Under the pieces are notes generated by a model. The model made no database searches and was not told the origin of the DNA. It saw only the letters and a program-made list of their open reading frames with translations. A program made the translations under genes and the position numbers. From Anodontia alba (Eukaryota > Mollusca > Bivalvia > Lucinida > Lucinidae), in assembly GCA_964016985.1 (NCBI GenBank), contig OZ024834.1:84319911-84383910 (forward strand): a stretch of 64,000 nt of DNA, given 5' to 3'. This document shows, piece after piece, positions 54,821 to 64,000 of this stretch. Position 1 is the stretch's first letter. Each line of letters starts with the position of its first letter.

Positions 54821-55493
54821 GGTTGTGGAATTATCAAATTTTACTTGTTGACATGTTGACAGACAAGAAAGTGGTCAAAATCTACTTGTCTAACCAAGAT
54901 ATACTTACTTGTTGACGGACAAGTAAATGTCAATATCCAATTGTCCAACCAAGACATACTTGCTTGTTGACGGACAAGTAAATGTCAATATCCAATTGTC
55001 CAACCAAGATATACTTGCTTGTTGACGGACAAGTAAATGTCAATGTCCAATTGTCCAACCAAGATATACTTGCTTGTTGACGGACAAGTAAATGTCAATA
55101 TCCAATTGTCCAACCAAGATATACTTGCTTGTTGATGGACAAGTAAATGTCAATATCCAATTGTCCAACCAAGATATACTTGCTTGTTGACGGACAAGTA
55201 AATGTCAATATCCAATTGTCCAACCAAGACATACTTGCCCGAAAATTTACATTTTCTTATTTAAGAAAACATTTGTTGTGGGTACTCAGAAGCACCTCGT
55301 TGAGGCGCTTATAATGAGTACCCACAACACGTTTTCTTAAAGAAATAAGAAACATATAAACCTCGTAATCTAGATACTCTTCTTAGCTAGAGCTATGAAG
55401 TCCTTCTCCCTGGCAAGTAAATTGATATTTGTTACTTGTCCTCCGGGAAATGGGACAAGTGGACAAGTCGAGCATGGTAGTTCCACAACCCTA
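54821..55493. mobile_element. MITE-M with an internal 55-bp minisatellite
   Basis: The termini AGGGTTGTGGAATTA and TAGTTCCACAACCCT are inverted repeats. Next inside is the ACTTGTTGACATG / ACAAGTGGACAAGT region. Inside lie the 55-bp array (54858-55241) and a MITE-B (55245-55397). Confidence 0.7.
54858..55241 (+). repeat. 55-bp minisatellite, about seven units
   Basis: GTTGACGGACAAGTAAATGT begins at 54911, 54966, 55021, 55076, 55131 and 55186, exactly 55 bp apart and nearly identical. The unit consists of MITE-M arm sequence. Confidence 0.95.
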
Positions 55494-55885
55494 TTCAATG
55501 TTTACATTATCTATTTACTACATAACAAAAGCTCGAAAAAGCAGAACACTTAGTGAAGACTAGCTTGCAATTAGATATTGTTAATCCTAACCTGCTAAAA
55601 ATTAAAAGTTAGCATAGTTTTAAAATGGTTTCATATTTTTTTCCCAGAAAACAGGGCCTGACATTTTGATGTGAACTGCTTCCCCTCTAGGGGCAATTCA
55701 TATGAAATGTCAAGTCACATTTTCTGGAAATAATATATTTACCCTAAATATTCTGACAGACACGGCTGACAGAGCAAACCCTGCAGACCCAGATCAGATG
55801 CTAAAAATTGCGGCATATGATCAGGATCTACACAGTTTACCACTCATCAAGCAATATTTGGACACAATTATGGGCAGTAAAATGG

Positions 55886-56038
55886 ACATTCATTTTTATT
55901 TTTTTTTTTTGTTGATTTGGGTTTTTACGGCCCTTTAAGCAGAACTTGGTTTTCCCACATGTGACCCGAGTGAGGCTCGAACCACAGCGGTGAGAAACCT
56001 AATGGAGTAAGAGTCCCCTCCTATCCACTAGGCTACAC
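55886..56038 (-). mobile_element. SINE-2 copy, antisense, internally deleted
   Basis: Poly-T, then GATTTGGGTTTTTACGGCCC, then box-B complement AGGCTCGAACCACAGCGG and box-A complement CTATCCACTAGGCTAC. About 70 bp of the body are missing compared with 50062-50306. Confidence 0.85.
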
Positions 56039-56039
56039 C

Positions 56040-56575
56040 TTGCTGAATTTACTGAATTGCCCGAAAATTATTGGGCAAATTCAGTAAGTTGTTAAGGTGT
56101 CTGAATTATTGGGCAAATTCAGTACAGTGTTAAGGTGTCTGAATTATTGGGCAAATTCAGTATGGTGTTAAGGTGTCTGAATTATTGGGCAAATTCAGTA
56201 TGGTGTTACATTGTCTGAATTATTGGGCAAATACAGCAAGGTGTTGAGGTGTCTGGATTACTGGGAAAATACAGTAAGGTGTTAAGGTGTCTGAATTATT
56301 GGAACAAATCAATACGGTGTTAAGGTGTCTGAATTATTGGGCAAATACAGTAAGGTGTTAAGGTGTCTGAACTATTGGGCAAATACAGGAAGGTGTTAAG
56401 GTGTCAAAATTATTGGGCAAATACAGTAAGGTGTTAAGGTGTCTGAATTATTGGGCAAATACAGTAAGGTGTTAAGGTGTCTGGATTATTGGGCAAATAC
56501 AGTAAGGTGTTAAGGTGTCTGGATTATTGGGCAAATACAGTAAGGTGTTAAGGTGTCTGAATATTTAGGGTAAAA
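56040..56575 (+). repeat. 38-bp minisatellite, about 14 units
   Basis: The unit is AGTAAGGTGTTAAGGTGTCT followed by GAATTATTGGGCAAATAC. Variants occur mainly in the first units (TTCAGTATGG). It grades into the MITE right end GTGTCTGAATATTTAGGG. Confidence 0.95.
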
Positions 56576-56694
56576 TACAGTACCATTTGTCCATCATCTG
56601 CCAGTTTTAGTTACTAGCATCATTAGATTAATTATTAGCACTTCAGGTTTTAGGTTAACCCTTATACCACCAAGCAGAATTTTTTTTTTTGGTT

Positions 56695-57052
56695 TGCTAT
56701 TTTTCATAGAAAATAAGTCTTGGCATTTCATGTGAATCATCTGCTGGCTGGGCAGATGATTCCCAAGAAATTTCAACTTGTTTTCTATGAAAAAAAAATT
56801 TCACAGTGTCGTGTGCTGCAGTTGTGATTGGTAACTCAAATAACTGGAACACCAGAACAGGCTAGACAGCCTCTGTGGGTGTATTCTTTAGTAATTTCTG
56901 GGTTTTGGTCTGGGATAGTAGTACTACAAAAACGTGTGGGTACTCATTAGAAGTGCCTCAGTGAGGTGCTTCCAATGAGTATCCACAGCATATGTTTTTG
57001 TAGAGAAATAAGACTAATATTTTCCTCATACTTCCTCTTATTTGGAGCCATA
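56695..57052. mobile_element. MITE-H relative and MITE-B copy
   Basis: 56695-56800: TTTCATAGAAAATAAGTCTT with complement, centre AATCATCTGCTGGCTGGGCA. 56930-57052: B centre AGAAGTGCCTCAGTGAGGTG and right end CTTATTTGGAGCCATA. Confidence 0.65.
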
Positions 57053-58458
57053 CTGTTGGAGGGGCCATAACACCTAAGAAAACCACCACCAAGTGCACAG
57101 GAGTAATTCCGTCTTGATTCAAACTGTCCAAAGAAAATCTGATTAACTTTCATTCATGAAATAATGTATGGAGACAAAATTATATATGTATCATATATTG
57201 ACACAATTAATGACAGACAATATGTGGAACAAAAGGATAACGTGAATTCAATGTAACACTGTTGTAACTACACTGCAAAATATAGGGCAGTTATGACAGT
57301 GTTGCGTTAAGTCTGTTAGTCATCATATTTCAACTGAAGCAGAGTAATATGCCTTCTCGGGTTTTAATCTCTTGTTCAACCTTTTTATTTGCTAGAATTA
57401 TATTCTTTTTATCCACAATGGAAAACTAAAATACAGCAAATGTCCTAAAACTTTGTACACAAAAGTTTCTGACAAAATGGCACATGAAAACAGTGCAGAC
57501 CCAGATCAGATTGCTCTAAAGAAGCGGTTTAATCAGGATCTACACTGTTTGCCATGCCAATTAATACTGGTATTTTTAGAAACAACTGCAAAATTTAGGC
57601 AAAAAAAAAGTATGGAATAAAGTGTTCAAAAAAGTGTTCAAAATTTTAGGATGTTTACCATCACATTACGAAAACACGCTTATTCAAATATACTGAAAAT
57701 TTTACCACCAAAAATTGAAAATTTTCGGATAAAAAAAAATCTGATATTTTTCATATTTCTGCACAAAACATAGATTGTGGGTACTTGTTAGAACCGCCTC
57801 GGTGAGGCGGTTCTAACGGGTACCAACAATCTATGTTTTTGAGGAGAAATAAGAAAAATAATGTATACCCCTGTAAACCCCAGTTTTACTATATAAAAGT
57901 GGGGTTTCAGGAAAGTCAAAATTATATAGGTATGTTTTCCTGATGAATATAAATAATGCCACATGAAAAATTACCGCAGTGTTTCCAATGGATGCGTAAC
58001 ATGCTGCATAAAATTGTCAGCAGACAGCATAATGAAAACCTCACACTCCCATTTTCTAGAAAAAAAAATCTGGCAAGAACTTTGGGAAAAGTAAGAAAAA
58101 TAAGTTGAGAAAAAATAAGAAAAAAAAAATATCAATTTTTTGAGGATATTGTCCAGAGGGATCTGGTGGTGAAACTGACTGCCTAGGTGGTAGTCAGTTT
58201 ACATGGTAATAAACACAAACATACAATCATTCATTCCACAATTATAATAGCACAGTATGACGCTACCATAATAGCAAGCCGATCAATTTACAATGGCATG
58301 AAATAGGCATCACTAAACCAAACAGGTTCTTCAAGCACATGCTAATAGCAAAAGCTTGTAGCTGGGCCTATGCCTTGGTCATTTACAGATCAAATAGCTC
58401 CAGAATTTATGTCGTGAAATGTCAACTCATAAGACTGCAGACTGATGTTCATTTTGGA
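57053..58458. other. Gene-free stretch with MITE-F and MITE-A
   Basis: MITE-F hairpin 57486-57555; MITE-A 57663-57945 (CATTACGAAAACACGCTTAT to TATGTTTTCCTGATG, intact centre GAACCGCCTCGGTGAGGCGG). 57946-58458 has A-rich runs near 58050-58135 and nothing else recognised. Confidence 0.6.
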
Positions 58459-59085
58459 CCACTGAAACCTCTTTATAAGCGTTCATTATAAAAGTTTCTA
58501 ATATAAGACAGTTTAAAGGCTCCATATTCCTCAGAAATGGACATTTTTAATCCAAGAAAGGTTTAATAGATTGATATATAGTATTAATATGATCATAAAA
58601 TGTGGCATCTGGCAGCCTGTAAAATTTCAATTTGTCTCTCGTTTTTGAACTGGATCAAAATTGAAATTTTTTTTTTATATCCCATCTTTGAATTAATGTT
58701 GGCAACATTAAGAGAGATGATAAAAAAAAATCATTTCATTTCAAGAACTAGGGAGAACTGAAATTTTACAGGCTGTCAGGTGCAACATTTTATGATTGTA
58801 TTAATACCATATATCAATTTATTAAACCTTTCTTGGATAATAAAATGTCTATTTTTGAGGAATATGGTTGACTCCAAAAATTTTGCATCCAAACAAAAAA
58901 GTAAAGATTATATAGAAAAATGGTCATTTTTCTATATAATCTGTATTTTTTGTATCTAAACCAAAATGAATAGATAAGACAGAAAAATGACCATTTATTT
59001 TCTTTCTATATAATCTATATAGTTGTTTGGATACGTTTTTTTCTTTGGATTCCAGCAATAGTGTTCTAAAGAGGTCGTGCTGTAC
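58459..59085. mobile_element. MITE-E split by MITE-L
   Basis: E ends: CTGAAACCTCTTTATAAGCG and TTCTAAAGAGGTCGTGCTGT. MITE-L occupies 58526-58863 with inverted ends ATTCCTCAGAAATGGACATT and AATGTCTATTTTTGAGGAAT-type, and a long inner hairpin. E's own hairpin GATTATATAGAAAAATGGTC resumes at 58905. Confidence 0.7.
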
Positions 59086-60460
59086 TTTGATGTACCATCA
59101 ACAGTATTTATGTCATTTCAGACAAAAGAATTGTGCACAGACTTGGCTACAAGTGGGATTGAAACCCAAGACTTCTAGGACAGTATTTCAGTGCATACAG
59201 TCTGATCAGAGTCTACAGATTTTGCATATGTTTGCAGTTCCCTTTTCTTTTGGCGTGGGAATACCTAGACTTACCATGCAGTTGGTCAAAGCACTTTTAA
59301 CTATCATTAAACAAACACAGCATTTATACTGAAGAATAAACCGAAATACAGATATATTTGAATGAAAAGAATATGCGAGTAGTTTTTTACAGTTATTTAT
59401 TTTTCTTTATATAAAAAATAAACTACATTTAACAAGTTGATTAATCTTATGCTTGAACAACTTAATATTTCTTTGAGCCAAGCATGTTACAGAGGTTCTC
59501 AATAATATGTAATTTAAGGGAAAAAGCAGAGTCAACCACAAAACAATATATCTATTTTTTTTGACAGTTTCGATATAAGACTCCCAAAACTGGTTCTAGA
59601 CAAAAATGTATAGATTATACAGAAAATGACATGTTTAGCTAACATGGCTTTTGCTTCAGATCCCTAAAATAGTTTTATATAGAGGTTGTATGGTGTATCT
59701 ACTAAACTGTATTAACCAAATATAAATGAACTATCCCTACAGGTAGCAATAATTAAAATTGTCTCATACATAGTCAACCCTCTTTACACCGACAATACAA
59801 CTACAAAATTCTTTATAATGACAATTTGAATATCACAAAACCTTCGCTCAAGAGGCGACGGTTAATGAGGAATTATGTAAGAATATTGCATCAAAACTTC
59901 AAGCAACGTTTTGGATATTTGTTAATCGCCTCACTGAGGCAATTCTAACAAATATCTAAAACATATGTTCTATGAGGAAGTTAGAATAAAACAAGGCCTT
60001 TCTTACATATTCTGTCCATTAAGGATTCTTTAACAACAGCAAATTCATTTTAATGGCAACATCTTTGGGAACAAATGCTGTTGTTGTAACGAGGGTTCAC
60101 TGTAGTATAGTATCATGTAATTCAGTATGCAGACAGCACAAAGGCCTTGACCAGACTGTGCAAATATGCAGGCTGCTATGGGCCTGTGTTGTCCATATAC
60201 GAGTATATTCAAAGACACATTTTTACTTGGCTTTGCCAATACATGTTTTGGTGGAGAAGCAAGGAAAACATTATTTTTATCCTGAAAATACTGGGTTAGT
60301 ACGTTTGTTTCATTCTTGTGACTGGTCCCTGTATTCACAACCATTTCGGAAAAATGTTACAGAATAGATGAGCATTTGTATCATAATTCATACTGTAAGA
60401 GGTACAAAGGACGGATAAGCATTCAAAGTATGCCCCTATTTCAGATCTGAATCTGAATTA
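59086..60460. other. Gene-free stretch
   Basis: A decayed MITE-E piece (59567-59697, ending GTATGGTGTA), a palindrome with GTTAATCGCCTCACTGAGGC at 59915-59960 (distant relative of the A/B/C centre), and MITE-P-like fragments at 60117-60200. No exons found. Confidence 0.5.
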
Positions 60461-60775
60461 TTGTGTGTGTTGTGTTGAGGTTTTACTACCCAGTCAACCT
60501 GATGGGGTCATGTCGAGCATGGCCAGTTTACCTAACTACATGTACACTTTTACAGGGCATGCTTAGTCTTCTAAGCGGTTAACCAGTATTGTGCACATTC
60601 TTTCACAAGAAACTGACAACTGCCCTTCTTGAATTAGCCGGAAGGAGAGATTGACTCTAGGAAATATTTCATGATCAAATCTCCACGAAAGAATGTTACA
60701 GACTAGGCAGGGGTTAAACCCACAACCTCCTGACCAGAAGTTGGATACGCATCCAACTGAGCCATCGAGGCCAGC
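60461..60775 (-). mobile_element. SINE-1 copy D
   Basis: Antisense: GTGTTGAGGTTTTACTACCC to TCCAACTGAGCCATCGAGGC. GAATCTGAAT (60449-60458) and GAATCTGATT (60776-60785) flank it: target duplication with one mismatch. Confidence 0.9.
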
Positions 60776-61079
60776 GAATCTGATTCATTCTCAAGCCGGT
60801 AGGGAGTGACATGGGACATAAGTCTCCAGATCTGACCAAAGACTGAAATCTCAAGATGCATTCCCTGGAAGCTTTGGCTGTGATTATGATAGAAAGAGAA
60901 AAAATACTTTTGAAGCTCAGTGTAACTGGGAAGAAGACAGACTTGCCGCTTTCATAGTCTCGCCCCGTCATCCAAATGTTCAGCCAACTTTATGCAAGGC
61001 ACCTTTTTACCATCTTTCTTCATATAAATTAATCATGTCGTGGGAATAACATAGTTTGTTTGTCTTACGAGGATGATCA

Positions 61080-61322
61080 GGGCCCAGTTGTTCAAAACTA
61101 ACGATGTTGCTAGTTAAAATATCATTAAAATGTTAATCATTGAATATGGCATATACGCTAATATTTTTGCTGAAAAAAATGTGAGTAGCTTTTGCATTTG
61201 CAAAAGCTACTCAAATTTTTCAGCAAAAATACCTGCGAATTAAATATTGTACTTACTAAACAGTTAACATTTTGACCACTAACGAGCTTGTTAAGCTAAT
61301 GATGCTTTGAACAACTGGGCCC
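61080..61322. mobile_element. MITE-G copy
   Basis: GGGCCCAGTTGTTCAAAACT and TGCTTTGAACAACTGGGCCC ends; centre AGTAGCTTTTGCATTTGCAA, longer than in the 36236 copy. Confidence 0.85.
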
Positions 61323-61344
61323 AGGACAGTTCATGTACAACATG

Positions 61345-62341
61345 AGAAAATGGCTCTTATTCCATATGCAAACACGGAAATGAAACTTGGGAAAAGAGCC
61401 CTTATGCATACATGTGAAGGCCCTGATCAGCCTGCATGGATCTAGACTTTCACTGTCTGCACAAAGGCCCTTTTTTCATTCTTTGGTTAATTTGTTTCTG
61501 CAGAAAACATACGCTGAAAAGCTACGTATGTAATAAAGTACATCTATCACTAAAACAAGCTGATTAACAACTAAAATGCACAAAAAATAGGTGATCTGCC
61601 AAAAAGCTTCAGGTAGTTCCAACTGATAAGAAAATACAATACAAATTGACCCTAATTAAAGCATAACCCATTTTAGTCTCGAGACCCTTAAAAGGGTAGC
61701 TGGCAAACAGTGCAGGCCCAGATCAGAGGCTGAAGAATGCAGCATCTGATCGGGGTCTCCACTGTTTGTAAATAGTTTAGCCAATTTTCTCTGGGAAGAT
61801 ATGAATTACATAGCCTGACATATCTAAAACTGACACTGGATATAGTGTGGGAAGAGTTTTATTCAGTCTAAAATGGGTAAACAAGGAGGCAATGAGACAA
61901 AGAAGATTATTACAAGGTACAAACTGACTCTAACGAATCTTAACATGCCATAACATCATGGGGGATTGGATATACCTCAAAGGGAAATAACTCTGACATG
62001 GAAAGTTACCTCTCATCTCACTGAAGACCACTCTTAAATTCTTTCCTCTAAGAGTAAACCCAATTTTTTAATTCTTTGAAGACTACTCTTAAAATACTCA
62101 TAACGAAAACACGCCTATATAATTTTGACTCCCTTAAACCCCACTTTTATATAGTAAAACTGGGGTTTACAGGGTATACATTATTTTTCTTATTTTTGCT
62201 CAAAAACATAGATTGTGGGTACTCGTTAGAACCGCCTCACCAATCAGAAATATGAAAAATATCAGTTTTTTTTTATCTGAAAATGTTCAGTTTTTGTAGG
62301 TGAAAATGTTTATATATTTGAATAGGCGTGTTTTCGTAATG
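61345..62341. mobile_element. MITE-P fragment, MITE-F hairpin and half-centred MITE-A
   Basis: P pieces 61345-61470. F hairpin 61700-61769 (GGCAAACAGTGCAGGCCC). MITE-A 62099-62341 has both ends, but the right half of its palindrome is deleted after GAACCGCCTCACC. 61471-61690 and 61770-62030 show nothing else. Confidence 0.7.
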
Positions 62342-62561
62342 TTTCCTTTAAGAGCAGCCTACATTTCTGAAAGGTTTCAAATACTACAGAGGGAGGGAGG
62401 AAACTTCCAGTCTGCAAAAGTTTTGTCCCTTTGCAAAACCGACACAAAATATTTCAGGTGTATCCAATCATCTTTACATGCAACACCATAAGACAAAAAG
62501 TCTTCTAGGCAACTGTCTGTCTGCACATCTGCACATTCTAGCCAAGAACTCTGTGCTCTAT

Positions 62562-62860
62562 TTGTGTTGAGGTTTTAGGGCCCAGTCAACCCAATGGGGT
62601 CATGTCGAGTGCGGTCAGTTTACCTAACCACATGTTTACTGGGCAGGCTTTGTCCTCTAAGCGGTTAACCAGCACTGTTCACATTCTTTTGCCAGAAACT
62701 GACAACTGCCCTTCTCGAATTAGCGGAAGGGAGAGAATGACGGTAGAAAATATTACATGATCAATCTCCACGAAAGAATGTTACCAACCTCAGCAGGGGT
62801 TGAACCCGCAACCTGGGTCTCCAGTCCGATGGCGCATCCAACTGAGCCACCGAGGCCGGC
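62562..62860 (-). mobile_element. SINE-1 copy E with perfect 12-bp target duplication
   Basis: Antisense full-length copy, GTGTTGAGGTTTTAGGGCCC to GAGCCACCGAGGCCGGC. TCTGTGCTCTAT is duplicated exactly at 62550-62561 and 62861-62872. Confidence 0.94.
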
Positions 62861-62991
62861 TCTGTGCTCTATAAAAATCCATTGGGTCTGTATTAGCAGA
62901 CCTGCGATGGCCTTGATCAGAATCCAAGGCTGAATTGGGTCTTTTCTATCAGTTCATGCCATGAAAGCCTATCTAACCGTTACCACTCTAT

Positions 62992-63146
62992 TTCGTTTGT
63001 GTTGAGGTTTTACGGCCCAGTCAACCCAATGTGGTCATGTCGAGCGCGGTCAGTTTACCTAACCACACATTTACTGGGCAGGCTTAGTCCTCTATGCGGT
63101 TAACCAGTATTGTGCACATTCTTTCGCCAGAAACTGACAACCGCCC
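62992..63146 (-). mobile_element. SINE-1 copy F, 5'-truncated, with perfect 15-bp target duplication
   Basis: Only the 3' half is present (GTGTTGAGGTTTTACGGCCC to CCAGAAACTGACAACCGCCC). CCGTTACCACTCTAT is duplicated at 62977-62991 and 63147-63161, so truncation happened at insertion. Confidence 0.94.
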
Positions 63147-63189
63147 CCGTTACCACTCTATGAGCAAATTCAGCATATGACAAATTGAA

Positions 63190-63600
63190 GATATTTTATC
63201 AATTTTCCATTGAAAACAGGCTTTGACATTATGGAGGCAATTTGCATGAAATGTCAAAGACAATTTTCTGGGAATAATCTAAGGAGGCAATTTGCATGAA
63301 ATGTCAGCCTATTTTCAGGGAATAATAACAAAAAGTATTTCAAAATGTTGTCCTGGGGTCATCCTACAGGGCGGTTTGGGAGAAAGTCTCCCTAAGCTGG
63401 CTGACTTCTCCCTATCTTGAGCTGAGGGAGAAGTCAAAATGTATAGAATGTATAGGGAAATCTTAAATTTGGACCAAAATTTCTCCCTGAAATCCTGAAA
63501 TTGTCGCAAAACTTCCCCCTCTCTGAAAGCTCCAGGATGACCCCTGGTTGTCTACTGATTTTTTTTTTTTTTTTTTTTTACCCAGCATGCTAAGCTTTGA
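63190..63600. mobile_element. MITE-H split by another inverted-repeat element
   Basis: H parts: AATTTGCATGAAATGTCAAA (duplicated internally, 63239 and 63287) and right end TTACCCAGCATGCTAAGC after a T run. The inserted 63353-63547 has ends CTGGGGTCATCC / GGATGACCCCTGG and is flanked by TTGTC at 63348-63352 and 63548-63552. Confidence 0.65.
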
Positions 63601-64000
63601 TGTGACACTCAAATGTGCTTTTAACAGCATACACTACAGTGACATTTAATAACAAAACTTTACCAAATAAAAAAAAAAAATGCGAACATAATTAAAGGTC
63701 TAACATTTACATGTACAATTCAACTAATTTTTATAATTATAAATAAGCCATATTCAATGAAGCAGATTTCTAATTGAATAGTATTATACATAAAGGTATG
63801 TAAATCCAAATGTCAAGGACTCTTTTGTAATATGAAACACAACATTTTTTGGACACATTTTCAGCCACACAGATTTTTAAGTAACCTTAGCCTACATTCT
63901 CAGTTCAATCACTCCATCAAATAATAGCATTTCGTTGTATAAAAAAAAAGTGACCAAAATAAAAATTACCAATATCACCCTACTATAGATACCTTGAATA
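63601..64000 (+). other. AT-rich end of window
   Basis: No exon, hairpin or family member recognised; only short A runs (63668-63679, 63941-63949). Confidence 0.5.

Larger units (their letters stand above)
55739..56585. mobile_element. MITE-F-type element enlarged by a SINE and a minisatellite
   Basis: TTACCCTAAATATTCTGACA left and TGTCTGAATATTTAGGGTAA right are inverted ends. A MITE-F hairpin (55772-55840) is followed by an antisense SINE-2 (55886-56038) and the 38-bp array. Confidence 0.7.

Noticed and set aside
54858..55241. CRISPR-like direct repeats
   Set aside because: Units are contiguous with no unique spacers, in an animal genome. This is a minisatellite.
60714..60971. 85-codon minus-strand frame
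   Set aside because: It overlaps the SINE-1 head at its end, and the remainder has no splice signals or recognisable domain.

Overview
The window is animal nuclear DNA from a spiralian, most likely a bivalve mollusc. It is AT-rich, with small exons separated by kilobase introns with GT/AG junctions. It holds a very dense load of short palindromic DNA transposons (MITEs), tRNA-derived SINEs ending in 'GTAAAACCTCAACACAAACA' or 'GTAAAACACCAAA' type tails, and minisatellites. The species call is an inference from gene structure and repeat style; no database was consulted.

Three genes can be named. (1) Positions 137-9527 (+) carry the last six exons of a D-2-hydroxyacid dehydrogenase of the glyoxylate/hydroxypyruvate reductase type; its N-terminal half lies before the window. 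(2) Positions 30366-28673 (-) carry a complete two-exon POLR2L (RPB10/RPABC5), the 68-residue zinc subunit shared by RNA polymerases I, II and III. (3) Positions 36534-47234 (+) carry a complete seven-coding-exon tetraspanin of 231 residues, all introns in phase 0. A fourth gene, 15854-21551 (+), encodes a secreted-then-anchored glycoprotein: signal peptide, N-glycosylated Cys-containing modules, a Thr/Ser-rich stalk and one membrane helix. I do not recognise its family, and one exon seems to be missing between exons 5 and 6. Weaker coding signals lie at 33090-34842 (+), and a decayed Penelope-like GIY-YIG endonuclease remnant at 30840-31257 (-).

Everything else is mostly repeats. To keep the families apart I use local letters, defined by their termini: MITE-A (CGAAAACACGCC), B (AGCTCCAGATAAG), C (CAGTAAAACCTCAATG), D (CAGTCGACTCTCGTTATC), E (ACACCACAACCTCTTTATAA), F (GGCAAACAGTGTAGACC hairpin), G (GGGCCCAGTTGTTCAAA), H (CCCAGCATGC), I (GAGCCAGTGCATGAC), J (GGGGCACATCATTTCC), K (CAGTCAAACTTGTCC), L (ATTCCTCAGAAATGG), M (AGGGTTGTGGAA), N (a long-armed F relative), O (TAAGGGCACA), P (fragments around 26740). 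C, D and K have CAGT...ACTG ends with flanking TA, as in Tc1/mariner (Tigger/pogo) elements. R1 is a 5'-truncated retroelement-like repeat whose 3' end is a short tandem repeat ending in TCTTACCTTTTT. SINE-1, SINE-2 and SINE-3 are tRNA-derived.

The most interesting structure is in the repeats. Several MITE families with unrelated termini share the same central palindrome, and a second set shares a different core. Two MITEs have grown internal minisatellites. A three-level nest of insertions lies in tetraspanin intron 4. Repeat edges repeatedly sit within 10-50 nt of splice sites in different genes. The genes are not obviously linked in function; they are neighbours on a repeat-filled chromosome segment.
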